Source: Papaver somniferum (Eukaryota > Streptophyta > Magnoliopsida > Ranunculales > Papaveraceae). Taken from it: 64,000 bases of DNA. Below, one piece after another: positions 33,811-45,368 of the stretch; the first letter of the stretch is position 1, and each line of letters starts with the position of its first letter. The DNA is taken from assembly GCF_003573695.1 (NCBI RefSeq), contig NC_039367.1, positions 158,359,085-158,423,084 of the forward strand, read 5' to 3'. The notes below the pieces were generated by a model. That model ran no database searches. It was not told the DNA's origin and saw nothing but the letters and a program-made list of their open reading frames with translations. Made by a program: the position numbers and the translations under genes.

Positions 33811-36800
33811 CACTAGTGGAAAACAGACATTCCGCGACCCTCAGAACAGTTCATATATAAGAGTTAAACGACCTGTTCTAGGGTTCTCTGAATGGGTCGT
33901 TGATAAAGCGTTTTTTAATTGCACGACCCCTTACACGTGGGTCTCTGAACAGAGACCGTTTCTTACGGTAACTAGATGCTGACCCGTACGCGTGGGTCGT
34001 AGATTTGAATTATAATATAAAAAAATACAGATTCAGATCAGCTGAAATGCCTGAATCTGAATTAATCTGACTGACATTAAAGTCAAACTAAAGTCAAGTC
34101 AAATTAAAGTTAAACTGAAATTCAAATGCAACTTCAAACTAACTGAAATTCAAATACAACTTCAAATTTGACTGAAATTTATAATCAAACTGAGAATTTT
34201 AACATTCATTCAATTTATCCATTGGGTTTAAAATTACACAAAAAAGGAGGAAATTTTGAGTTCAGAACAATATATGTCCAAGCTAGCTAGTAAGTTCAAA
34301 CAATAACATGCTAAACTAATTGATAAACCAATAGACGATGTTCCGACAACGTGTGACAGGCAAGAATTGAAATGTTAAAACTGCAGAGCTGATGCCAAAC
34401 CAAAAGAAACATATAAAAAATACTTTGAGACTATCATGCCTCTCACTAAGGTGTAAGCTCCAAAGTATCAAGAGAACCTACATATCAAAACACAACAATT
34501 CAGAATCTATTAAGGATACGTAACAGTCATGAATATTACAAGCTGCAAAGATGAACAACTTACTCTACAGTTAACGAAACAACCTAACAACCCTTGTTAC
34601 CACTTTCCATGACGAATCTTAGTACACCACTGCAGGCCCTAAGCACAAAAACTTCATTAGTGATGCATAAAGAGATGGGTCAGTTATTGCTATTTTTGAA
34701 TTGATTGGCAAGATAAACTAAATGTAGATGGTTCCAGGGAAAATAAATCCAAATTTCGCACAAGAGATAAAGGTCAAGGAGAAAAAAATGCGTCCATTTC
34801 TGAAACTTACATGCAGTAGAAGGGGAGGTGTTGCATTATAGATTTGTCCATTTGTCCAAAAGCAACCAAAAATAGTCATCTCGGCAGCGGTTACAAACAC
34901 AACACAAATTTATGAACGCCCATACCTATAAGTACCGATACTTTCAAGGTTTGGATGGAACAATTAAGAATTGACAAAGGATTTATTGAAAGTTAAGATA
35001 CACAATGAAATTACTGTGTATACTTCTTTACAGTAAGGGAAATTCGATACGAAAAAGGCTTCTAGGCGATTGAAACTAACCTTTATCAAGATCTGTAACT
35101 TCAAAAACCTACAATTGGAATTTTACCACCAAGTTCCATAGAGACAGGATGCTACACAGTCACATACCAAATGAGAAGGCTCAAAAAATATAAAAAAACT
35201 TAACATAATTCCAAGGTAAAGCTATAACATAACTTAACCAATTGAGATGCAGAGGCCATCACCTTAGAACCAGATGCAGAACTTCTGATGAATGCAACCT
35301 GGTTAAGGGACGGATTATCTTAGTGATTATTCAACATGAAATCAATAATACCATAGATGCAGAGATAAAACATTATATACTGATGAAGAACAAAACCTTC
35401 TTTTACTGTAGGACTCTAAAACAGGACAGAACCGAAAACAGGGAACTGGGACAAACTGAATGGAGCCTACGAAGATAAAAATCTTCCATTACAACCAAAA
35501 TCCAAATAAACATCAAAATTGAACATATCAATACACAAGAAAGGGACTACTGATTCTTACAAAGGTACCACCAATCTAGACAAGCATCTAATGCTTGAGC
35601 GCATTGAGCCTCTTTCAAATGCTTCTTTAACCCTCTTGCCTGTTACCACCCCAAAATTAGTACACACATATTAATGTTAAACTCAGGGAATCCAAAGATA
35701 CAATCCTTTAATTTCATAAATATCATATCCCTGGAAAGGAAACTCAAAACAACAATATGAACATATCTCATAAGACATTGTCGCGGAACTTGTCCAAGGA
35801 GACTACATCAACTCAAGGTAATATACAAATAAGAGTAATGTATGCAGTAGGTGTAACTATAAACACTTGTAATTTGGAGATTCATCAATTACAAAACAAG
35901 AAACCTGACCCAAGGATCAGAATACCACTGAAAATTGCTGAGTTCATCGCTATGAAAGAAATAAAGTATACGTACCTAGAAAGCTACACACCACAGTACT
36001 GTCACTCTCTAGATCGGCTTTAGATGTACTCATGCCCCCACCGTGCCTGCATCGAGAATCAGTAGAGAGTTAGAGTCACTATACATAAACATTGGAAGAT
36101 CCAGTATTAATTAATGTGTAACAAACTACGAATACACTCATAGAGAAAGCGGTATGTTAAACAGAACTACACAATATAACCTAATATGACCTAGATAAAT
36201 TTCTTACCAGTGGCGTTAGGTCCATGCTCTTACCTCATGCCAAAAAGAGAAAAATAAAAAGCATTTATTTCCTCCTAAAATGCACATGGCCTCCAACCAG
36301 TAGCTAACTTAATCCAATATCAACAAGGGTTAATGCTTGAAGTTGGCATTTACGAACCTGAAATAATTGAGCTATCCAACATACACTTCCACAGTTTCAT
36401 AAAATTGAATAACAGAAATCTATTGACAAAGAGAAATCGGATCAAAACACACAAACCTTGATTTTCTGAGGGTGTCATTATAACATGATGACAATTATGA
36501 GCCTTGAATATGGCTTTGGATTATCTATTCTGCTGGTTTAGGATACCCTGTAACCAAAAAAAAAAAAACAGGACATCCATCAAATATTAGATCAAATCAT
36601 AAGCAATCATCTAACCAGTAATACCAATATGGAATCATGAAATTTATACCATTCTATGATGAGGTTAAATCCTTCTTTTGCGAAGTTCTAAAATTACTCA
36701 ACCAAAAAAATAAAGGAATTGTTAGCTAGGGTTAAAGATCGAAATAAAATTAAACTTATATTCAGAATTAGAGTTAGGGGTTTTGATTCTTACACTAGGA

Positions 36801-37662
36801 GAAGAGATCTTCTACCCCTGGATTAGTTCTCTTGTAAGGAAAAATAGAAAAAAGAAACACCTAGCTGCAAAAACGATAGAACATCAAAAGAAATTAAATC
36901 ATTTACAATACTAAAAGTTCGTCAATTTATGAAACGAGAACAAGATTGATATTACCCTCAGGAGTAAAATAACTAGATCTAGTGTTACAGAGTTTCCTCT
37001 TGATTTCTTCTGACACATGGGTTTTGATTTTGAGATATGGATTAGGATGAAGCTTTGATTTCTACAGTAACTTTCAATTTGTTAAGTGAAAAACGATACA
37101 GATTTGTATTTTAGGGTTCTTGTGGGTTTCGTTGATTTTGAGGAAACGAATTAAATCAGTGGAGATTGTATTTTAGGGTTCTTATGGGTTTCGTTGATTT
37201 TGAGGAAACAAATTAAATCATTGGAGAAGATGAAGATGAAAGTGGTGTTGTGGTGATGAAAGTGGTGGATGAAGATTCTGTTGTCTGTGGTGGTGAATAA
37301 TGATGAAAGTGGTGCGGTGAAGGTCGGAGGGAGCGCAGAGAGAGGAGATGGGTTATGTGGTGTGAGTTGAGAAGATAAAATAATGGACATGGATAGGTTT
37401 TAATAGAGATATGGGATATATTAATTTCAACCGTTAGATCAATTTTAGTTTCAATCCGCAGACTATGATCAGAGGTCGCCGAATCGGTGGTTCTATGAGG
37501 ATAAGATGTTAAATAAAGTTTTCTATTCAGAGACTGTTTACTAAGCTCCCAGATCTTTTCATTTTTTTATTATATCAGAGACCGCTATGTTTGGTCAACG
37601 GTCCAACTACGGTCAACGAGGGTCTCTGATGTGGGTTACAAAACACTCACTTTCCACTAGTG
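33811..37662. mobile_element. Non-autonomous CACTA (En/Spm-type) DNA transposon
   Basis: CACTAGTGGAAA at 33811 is matched by TTTCCACTAGTG ending at 37662, with the 3-bp TSD TTA at 33808-33810 and 37663-37665. Both ends hold subterminal repeats built from GGGTC/CGACC and CAGAGACC-like motifs. The 3.85-kb interior has no transposase and no long frame. On the minus strand the right part resembles a transcribed-gene 5' end: CT-rich, ACC/CAT-rich leader followed by AACCCTAAAATACAA. It may contain captured host sequence, but I could not identify a source gene. Confidence 0.85.
37104..37227. repeat. 62-bp tandem repeat inside the CACTA element
   Basis: TTGTATTTTAGGGTTCTTGT starts at 37104 and recurs (with TTAT at its end) at 37166; the following GGGTTTCGTTGATTTTGAGG is shared by both. 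Confidence 0.8.
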
Positions 37663-38110
37663 TTAGTTTGTAGTAGGATAGTGTCTGTAGAGGTTTAATA
37701 CAGTGTGGTGTTCAATCTGGACTAGGTCCCGGGATTTTTATGCATTTGCGGTTTCCTCGTTAACAAAACTTATGGTGTCTGTGTTATTTCTATTCTTTAT
37801 ATAATTAAAATATCACAGGTTGTGCGTTTTACAGTGAAATCCAACCTTTGGTTGTCGATTGGAAATTGATTGATCCTTGGACATTGTTCTTTGGTATCGT
37901 CCAAGTTTATCTCTCTTGTATTTAATCGAGACTCGCAGATTGCTTGAGTAAGATTTAAATCAAGAGATAGAGATATAAGAACTCTTTGATATACTTTTCT
38001 ATTGATTGAGTCTAACTGTGTAGTTGATTCTCTAGAAAGTATATTGGAGTTAGTTCATATAGATTGTTAATCGAAATATTGGGTGACGTTGTTAGACCCC
38101 CGCATTTTCA
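37663..38110 (+). repeat. Element C 5' LTR, piece 4
   Basis: Matches 55895-56372 of the 3' LTR and ends CCCCCGCATTTTCA, the LTR terminus. Confidence 0.85.
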
Positions 38111-38128
38111 ATTGGTATCAGAGCAGGC
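38111..38128 (+). other. Element C primer-binding site
   Basis: ATTGGTATCAGAGCAGGC directly after the 5' LTR is the initiator-Met primer site typical of plant Copia elements, SIRE included. Confidence 0.85.
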
Positions 38129-38176
38129 AAACACGTTCAAGACCTCAAAAGTCTGTGTTTGTAGCGATCTGACTCT

Positions 38177-38964
38177 ATGGACAAGAGTACTATCTCTGAT
38201 GAACGCGTCACTAGAAATAAAAGTTATGTTTCTAATAAATCTATCAAATAGAAGGATCCCTCAATCTCTCTTATATACGGACCTAGTGTTCAAACGAAAC
38301 AGACTAACACTGACATGTGTTTCTTTAATGAATATGACTTTGTTCAAGAGGAAATAGCTAGAGAGAGTAAACTAATTCTAAACTTTGTTAGAATTCAAGC
38401 TGAAAGATTCAAAAAATTAAGAAAACATGTCAATGTTCTTGTTGGTATAGTAAAAGACTGTGGATCAGGTGAAAAGGCTCCTTCTAAAGAAAATCCTGAA
38501 GTGCGATCAACTCGTATCTTACTTGAGGAAAAACTTAAAAAGGATTCTTTAGATATTGAACATCTTCTGAATAAACTCTCAATTCAAGGATGTTCAGAAA
38601 AGTCTGCTATGCCATCTACTTTTACCCAAACTGAAAGAGCTCCAGTTTTAGAAGTAACTTCAGATTCTCTTCCCACTCAAACTAATGTGCAGGGGATTCA
38701 CACATCAGTTGAAAGAAAAAATTCTCCAAAGGATAATGTTAGGTCTGAAATCTTTAATCACTCCGTGATCAGAATGTGTGCCTTTTTTATAAATCAAAAG
38801 GGCATACTGTGCAAAAAGGAAAATCGAAGTTTAAGAACAAATCGTTGGTTCAACTTCAACACACCTTAGATTTAATTTTTAAAGGTGTAACTGACATTCG
38901 TATGTGTAAACAGTTGGTTTTAGTACCCACCTTGTGGTTCCTACCAAGAAGGTCAGTTAGATGA
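38177..38964 (+). pseudogene. Element C gag-like remnant
   Basis: ATG at 38177 opens MDKSTISDERVTRN, is stopped once by TAG near 38249, and continues in frame through a charged helical region (about 38340-38570: QAERFKKLRKHVNVL, RILLEEKLKKDSLDIEHLL) and a Ser/Thr-rich segment. After a frameshift near 38776 it gives CLFYKSKGHTVQKGK, which has the spacing of a CCHC zinc knuckle with two cysteines replaced (Y and G). The location just after the primer site and the knuckle-like end suggest SIRE-type gag. No protease, integrase or RT follows. Moderately sure. Confidence 0.5.
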
Positions 38965-39333
38965 GTTCCTCAAATGCACAAAAGAATAATAGACCTGTTA
39001 ATGTTTATCATACAAGAAGAAATCATGTTGTCTCTCCTATCAGAAATGGAGATAATATTAATCATGATGTGAATCATTCAGAATGCATATATGAGCAGAT
39101 GGATGACAACCTAAGATTGATTATTGAGGGATATAAGGATCAACAAATTGTGTTCTCCACTGAGACAATACTCTTCAGGTAAAAATCCTCAGTATGTGTC
39201 ATATTATGATGATAGTAAATTCTATGATAATTTTTCACATCATAACAGTCTTCTTCCAAAGTACAACAGAAAGGGGTTTAACCACAAACAATTTACATTT
39301 GATGAGCTGAAAGCTCATACTTGTGCCAATTAA
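38961..39333 (+). pseudogene. Element C unidentified ORF fragments
   Basis: Two overlapping short frames (38961-39182 and 39124-39333) may be one broken reading: Asn/His/Arg-rich sequence, then SSGKNPQYVSYYDDSKFYDN and FTFDELKAHTCAN before a stop. I recognise no domain. They occupy the place where the pol region would start in a complete element. Confidence 0.3.
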
Positions 39334-39771
39334 TCACAAGGTTGAAATCTCTCACACAAAAATCCTGGTTGAGAGATATGTTCAGGTATACTTGTTGTCA
39401 AGGTGTTTTTCGGATTCCCATGCTGACTTCTTATCGACTTTAGCATGTGTATCCTGTAAAAATCCTTGTACAAGTATTTGTTTGTTATGATCAAAATTTC
39501 TATTTGTTTGATTGGTTAAACAAGGTGCTACTCTTGTACTCTAAAAAGTTGCTTCTCCGGTCATTTTGATTGCAAGAGCCTTCAATAAGGTTGTGTACGC
39601 ACGACTTCTTGTCTTGGGTTGAGATTTTTCTCGTACAAGTTCCCATGTAACTGGCACGAGTCAATTAAGGAAACCTTAACAATTCCTTCCCTAAGAAACC
39701 CTTTAAATGCCCGACCTATTGAGTTACGCATCACGTACGCATACTCTAGGTTATTCTCTGGGTTATTAAGA

Positions 39772-40188
39772 ATGTCTTCTTCTTCATCTAGCTATGGTGA
39801 CTTTGCAAAAGGATTTATTGAAAAAGGTTTTGGTGTTGAATCGAAAGGGAGGAAGAAAAGAACTCTTGTAGAAGAAGGCACACCTAATGCTTCGTGCTAC
39901 TATGCCTACTCACACCAAGATGTTGAGAATTTGTATATGGTTTCAACTGAAGTAGTTCATGACTTTCTTAAGTATTTTGAGGAAGCAAAACTACAACTTG
40001 TTGATACAATGAAGGATCTTGATGTCATCAGAACTGAGGTGAAAAAGGTTACTACTGACCTCGGTCTCATAAATTCACATGCTAAAGAACTTCTCAACAA
40101 GGATATCTTCTCTAAATACTCAGTTGATAATATGAATCACAAGCTCAAAAGCCTCGAAACCTGCGAAGCTTCCGAACGTGAACTTTGA
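39772..40188 (+). CDS. Element C small coiled-coil ORF, unknown function
   Basis: The open frame runs 138 residues from ATG at 39772 (MSSSSSSYGDFAKGFIEKG) to TGA. A Ser-rich start and a basic patch (ESKGRKKRTLVEEG, about 27-40) lead to a long predicted amphipathic helix from about residue 58 to the end, with heptad-like Leu/Val spacing (VVHDFLKYFEEAKLQLVDTM, KKVTTDLGLINSHAKELL). There is no membrane segment or catalytic motif. It is open although the gag-like part of the same element is broken. It could be a captured gene fragment or an element accessory protein. The family is not recognised. Confidence 0.4.
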   Translation: MSSSSSSYGDFAKGFIEKGFGVESKGRKKRTLVEEGTPNASCYYAYSHQDVENLYMVSTEVVHDFLKYFEEAKLQLVDTMKDLDVIRTEVKKVTTDLGLINSHAKELLNKDIFSKYSVDNMNHKLKSLETCEASEREL

Positions 40189-41012
40189 TTTAACTTGTGA
40201 TTGGTTTTAAAGTAGATGTTTTACTTTATGTCTAGAAAGTCTTCTTATGAGATTTTTTCTCTTATGTTTTAGGAAAAATAACTAGAGTTTGGAATAGCCA
40301 TTATTGTGAGTACACATAGCTATGTCCATTGTTTTTTCATCTTTATTTTTTAGGTTTATTTGTTTAAATTCTAAAAATTGGTTTGGAAAATGATTTTTGC
40401 AGTATTAATCTTTATGGTTTTATATATTGCAATATGATATGGGATATGTGTGTTTGCGTCCGTGAACTATTATTGTCTCATATGATGTCGAAAGTTATCT
40501 CCTTTATATGTCGATATGCATGTGTTGATAAAAGAAGGAATGAACTTTTGACAAACAAAAGTTAAGCCTATTATGTCAATTATTGATGGAAGATAGGTTA
40601 AAATCTTTTGTTCGCAAGGATTATGTCTATTGAATGTCATTGTGCAAATAGTGATGGAAAATAGAATGAATCCTTGTATATGCCGCAGTATTGATCATTC
40701 CCTGATCCATATTTTATATGTATACTGCAATGCTCCATAAGTTTTTCTTGTGTTGAGCATAAGACGATTGAGTTAATCATTCTTTTATGGTGAACTTAGT
40801 CGTAGCTCCGTAAGTTGTCTTATGTCGAGCATTTCCAACTAGATTAATCATAGATTCGTTTGTGGTTATTTTGGTTGTGTATTCTGATTAAATTAATCAT
40901 GGGGTCTCTTGTGATTAGTTTAATTGAGTTTTTTGGATATTGAAAATCATTTCTTTATGATTTTTGGTGTCCAATAAAATCCTTCTTTTCTTGTAAAAGT
41001 AAGGTCGCTCTT
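40189..41012 (+). other. Element C internal non-coding sequence
   Basis: AT-rich with repeated phrases about TTATGTC/GATTAATCAT but no gene. Ends with CTCTT (41008-41012), the left TSD of element D; it resumes at 53192. Confidence 0.6.
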
Positions 41013-42374
41013 TGATGTATTTCAAATAGTGATTGTAGTTGTAGTGGTAAAAGGGGTTCTTTTCGAACTTGTGAAGGTAACTTTTTTTTTTTTAATAAAA
41101 ATAAAGCAAATTAATTTTCAAAGAGTGATGTCAAGATTTAAAATGGACTAAGGCTCCGGATTCACTATTACTTCAAGTTGATTGGTTACAAAAATATTTC
41201 ATAATTATTATCTAGCTCTTTTTCCATTAAATCACTTCTTAATCTATAAGGTGTCCAAATATTAAATTGTAATCCTTAAGCATGATTTATCAAAGAATTA
41301 ATTCTAAGCATAAAACATCAAACTGATTCACAACTAATTAAGAAAACCATTTTTATCTCTTTTTTTATTGATCCAAGTGAATTAAATAAAATAAATAATT
41401 AAGAATTTATAAAAAGAATTTACCAATCAAACATGAGTGAATAGATCCTCCATTGCCTCAATCACCAAGAATTTAGCTGCTCATCATGTTGGAAAACCTC
41501 TCAAAATATTTCATTGATGCTCAAAAGTGTTTTACAATGAAGAGAAAGACAAGCAAATGATGTAAAACAGAATTTTGCGACCCACAGAAGGCGTCCAGAA
41601 TCAACGACAAAGCTGAAGTGCTGTTGTCGTTGAAGAACTACGACCCACAAGTGACAGTCGATGTCACTGTTGATAAACGACGGCCTTGGAGAGTCTGTTA
41701 TTCACGTTCTTCCTCCTCGCAGCAGCAGCAGCAGCAACAATCAATGGTATCTTCCTCGTTTCGGCTCTGAACTCTCTCCTATTTGTCTCTGGATTGTCTT
41801 AAATTGTTCGTATAATATCATGAGAGAATATATTCCCAAATATCTTCTCCCAGTCTTCACACAGCTTCCGTAATTAAAAATATCTCGGTCCCCTGTTTAC
41901 TTCCAAACTCGGATTTCTGGCCCAAGTTTTTCAATCCAATTCATTGTACCAAGCATGTTAGGCTATATTAGGTCCATCCCAATCATTTCCAGCGATTGAA
42001 TCTCGATCAAAGCCCACACAAGATCGAACCCTAAACTGCCAGTGAAGTGTGCATGGCATAAGATTTTCCCGCCATTTTTTGAATCGTGAAGAAAGGGTGT
42101 CCTCCCCCTAACCAGAAATGGGGTGCGAATAGCAGCTGCCTTGGGGGTGACCTGGGGGTGCCCCTTAGTAATTAGGTTACCCCTTATCCAAAAGCGAGAG
42201 TCCGAATAACACTTGTCCTCCGGGTGCCAAAATCAACTTTTCGAGCCGAATTTTCCAAAAATATTTATTTCCAAAAAATACCTACAAATACATAAAATAA
42301 CAAAATTAGTACAAAATCGAGTGCCAACAATATATAGTATTGAGATCAAATTAGACACAAAAATGTGTCTATCA
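41013..42374 (-). repeat. Element D LTR 1 (3' LTR), mosaic end
   Basis: 1362 bp. From about 41071 onward nearly identical to LTRs 2 and 3. The first ~58 bases (U5 end in element orientation) differ strongly: TGATGTATTTCAAATAG against TGATAAAAGATTTTTGG. Confidence 0.9.
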
Positions 42375-43661
42375 AATACCCCCAAACTTATTATTTGCTA
42401 GTCCTCGAGCAAAATTTATTCTTGAAAGTGACCGAGTTAATCTCGGGTGGGTTTATCAGAGGTGTACCCACAAAAACCAATACTCCAGACCCTAGCTATC
42501 TACGCAGAACCTTGGAAAGCACTAAAGAACCTCCTTGGTTGGCATACAATTATTGACTTTAAGAGGAAGAACCCTGATGCGAAATTCCAATTGCTGTACA
42601 CGAGTTTGCACTCAAGCATACTAAAATTCATATAAGTGACAGAGCTCTAGTAAGATAGTTTCACGATGGACATCATACTCGGAGTCAGACTAATAACATG
42701 AAAAGATTAAGAAGATGGAAAAAGAAAAATGTAGATGGTTGAAAAGTGAACGGTGTTTCCCATATCTGTCTGAAGGCCTCTGCCAAGATGAACCTAACCT
42801 AAATGACTGAGATAACGGTCTGACTAATATTAACACACTGGCATATACAAGGGAACCAGTGGTCAATAACTTAAATCTAGATCAACAAACTGGCAAATAC
42901 AAGGGAACCAGCAGTTGACTACACATAACAATAACCATTTTTTTTTAACTTAACGGCATGAATATATCTTTTTGATCCAAGCGCATGCTTCTTGTCAGCA
43001 GATTACACGATAGTTCCCACGGGTCCTGCATTCCACGCTTGCTTAGGCGACGGAAACAGGGAGAACACACGCATATTGCTATCCAAGTGTTAATACTTAT
43101 TCCGATTGGTCTAACTGGTCCGGTCTAAATTTTTTTTTTTTTTTTTTGGAAAAGGTAACTCAGTCACTCTATTTCACCCTAGCAAAGGTAACAACTTGAA
43201 TCGTGTGCCCCACCAAATCACTTGAAATAAAAGAAAAAATAGAAAGTGAAAAGGACTCGACGAGATATGGCGAAACTATCATATTATTTCTAACACCTGA
43301 GCTCTGTGCTTTTATGAATAGACTCTATAGATGTTTCCATCTAGTCAGATTGATTCCTCAACTCCTAAAACAAAAATGTTTCCATCCACTTAGATTGGTT
43401 AGTGCTATCCTTAATAGGCATAAATTTATAGGATCTGGAGTTTATTTATTGCAACTAAAAAGTTTCTCCCATACCCCCAAACTTAAATCTAACATTGTCC
43501 TCAATGTTCTAAAGATGAAACTAAAAGCATGAACAAGGAGAAACTGTTACCACTTGAAGCAAAAGAGATAAGGAAGGATATTACCGTGTCGCAAGAATAT
43601 TGGGTTACCTCCCAAGAAGTGCTAAGTTTAAAGTCTTCAGCCAAACTTAGGAAAGGATTAG
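42375..43661 (-). other. Element D unit 1 3' region with two polypurine tracts
   Basis: ATACCCCCAAACTT (reverse of AAGTTTGGGGGTAT) is at 42376-42389 next to the LTR and again at 43471-43484. No gene. Poly-T run at about 43130-43147. Confidence 0.7.
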
Positions 43662-45368
43662 TCAACTCGAACCATAAAGTAACAGTCGAAATAACTGTGG
43701 GTCTTCAAAACCAAATAGAGTTGACCAAAGGAAACTGCAGTGAACCAAGAAAATGGACAAGAATAGCATGCCCTTACCTAGTTTCCTGAAAACTATCGCT
43801 AATTGCGGTTCAGGTTCAGGTTCTATGAAAGGGTCTAAATAGAATATTTTCATTGGCTGCGTTTCTTCATAGATGGGATCCGAATCACTAGGTCTTAGAG
43901 TCTGTAAAAACTCAAATACGAACTTAGAATCATGAAGTAATAACCTAAATAATTGCGGATCCTCTAAGTCAATTAGATATGACTTACATAGTTGACCACA
44001 GTGAGAGTAGTGGTCATTCTTAGGAAAATGTGTCGATTCCATTAACCTAAAGTACTTAGGCTTAGTCTCAGAACTTAATATTCGACTCATTTGAAACGTT
44101 CCCACAGTTGGAAGAAAACTATTTGGTGGGAAAACAAAGTCAATCTGGGTATCATAGCCTGGGAAAACCACATCTACCAGAGGATGGGTTTCTAATAACT
44201 GAACTCCTTCATGGACATCATTAGGCTCGGGAAAACGAGTATGAAGGTAATCTTGTAAAATGGTCGAGGCACAAATATCAAGTCCTAAGTGTGGGGAATT
44301 TCTGAGAGTTAAAGGTAAGGCACTACGGAAGTGATAATCACCCCCAAACTTAGAGTTTTCAGTGTCTCTAAATAGACCTCTAATTATTTCTTGAATTTCC
44401 GTATCTTCAGAGTCCTTAAAATATTCAAGAGATTCTTCTAAGTTATTATCAGGTAGTGCATATTTACTCATCTCTACGGGTATATCTTCTTCATCTAAAA
44501 CTATTGTTTCTAAGTCGCTAGACTTTAAAACAGCATTTTCGGAATAAACCCGTTCCTCTAAACCACTATCGGCTTCGTAATCAAAAGGAAAAACTACATC
44601 GTCTAAAACGGTGGTATCCCTAATCAAATCCTCGTCCTTTTGAATAGGTGAATAATCATAAAAATTATTTGGATTTGAACTAGAAAAAATATAATCATTA
44701 TAAAGCTCAATTGGATTAATAGATTCCTGATCACTATGCCTACATATTTCAGATTCTTCATTACTACTATCCTCATCATCATAATAGTACAAAGATGATT
44801 GAACCTTATCTAAATAAGTAGTGTCTTTTATTCTAACCTCGTCCTCTAGATTGGGAAAATATTCACTATTGATATCAAGGGTAGAATTGGAAACACTATT
44901 TTGGAAATTTAGATTATTTCGAGCAGCATTAGCTAACTGTTCATTTTCTGCCTCTAAACGTGCTTGAATTTCACTGAGCGTAACACTTATACATTCACAA
45001 GTCTCATTGAATATCTTAGACCGTTGTGTACTCTCTTCTCTTGAACTAACTGCACATTCATACTCCCTTCGAATTTGTTGGTAGGTTTCTCCTAGAGATT
45101 GAACAGGTTTAGAAATGTCATAATCAGGACTAGTTTTTAAGTAATTTTCCAAAAACGCATGACTAGTACTATAATATTCCTGATTTTCTTGCTCGTAAGA
45201 CCAATTCGTGTGTGGATAGTAATTGGGCTCACTATGGTATGAACCATAAACTTGAAAAGGTTGGCGTTCCCAACTACTATTCCCACCATGGTCATAAAAC
45301 TGATGATGTCCATATTCAAATTCAGGTCGATACTCATTGTATTGGCTTCTATCATACCAGTTCGACAT
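43662..45368 (-). CDS. SNWY protein, intact element D copy
   Basis: 568 residues from the ATG at 45366-45368 (MSNWYDRSQYNEY) to TGA at 43662-43664. The frame is open nine codons further upstream, but MSNWY is the start conserved with B1. The architecture repeats B1: Tyr/Asn-rich N-terminus (QFYDHGGNSSWERQPFQVYG), a helical middle (about 100-165), acidic region, conserved core ICASTILQDYLH, FPEPNDV, LLETHPLVDVV, IDFVFPPNSF, then DPQLFRLL, EPEPEPQL, a hydrophobic segment (MLFLSIFLVHCSFLWSTLF) and a final DPQLFRLLLYG. Many residues differ from B1 while the frame and motifs are kept, which argues for past selection on the protein. No enzymatic motif is visible and the function is unknown. The leader upstream has a predicted intron ending one base before the ATG. 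Confidence 0.75.
   Translation of the reverse strand: MSNWYDRSQYNEYRPEFEYGHHQFYDHGGNSSWERQPFQVYGSYHSEPNYYPHTNWSYEQENQEYYSTSHAFLENYLKTSPDYDISKPVQSLGETYQQIRREYECAVSSREESTQRSKIFNETCECISVTLSEIQARLEAENEQLANAARNNLNFQNSVSNSTLDINSEYFPNLEDEVRIKDTTYLDKVQSSLYYYDDEDSSNEESEICRHSDQESINPIELYNDYIFSSSNPNNFYDYSPIQKDEDLIRDTTVLDDVVFPFDYEADSGLEERVYSENAVLKSSDLETIVLDEEDIPVEMSKYALPDNNLEESLEYFKDSEDTEIQEIIRGLFRDTENSKFGGDYHFRSALPLTLRNSPHLGLDICASTILQDYLHTRFPEPNDVHEGVQLLETHPLVDVVFPGYDTQIDFVFPPNSFLPTVGTFQMSRILSSETKPKYFRLMESTHFPKNDHYSHCGQLCKSYLIDLEDPQLFRLLLHDSKFVFEFLQTLRPSDSDPIYEETQPMKIFYLDPFIEPEPEPQLAIVFRKLGKGMLFLSIFLVHCSFLWSTLFGFEDPQLFRLLLYGSS

Noticed and set aside
41661..41873. Ser-rich 70-codon frame, repeated at 47092 and 52484
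   Set aside because: Located within the D LTRs on the strand opposite to the element; the CAG microsatellite makes the Ser run.
43529..43789. Plus-strand frame repeated at 48964-49215
   Set aside because: Antisense to the end of the SNWY ORF and its 3' region; explained by the duplicated element.
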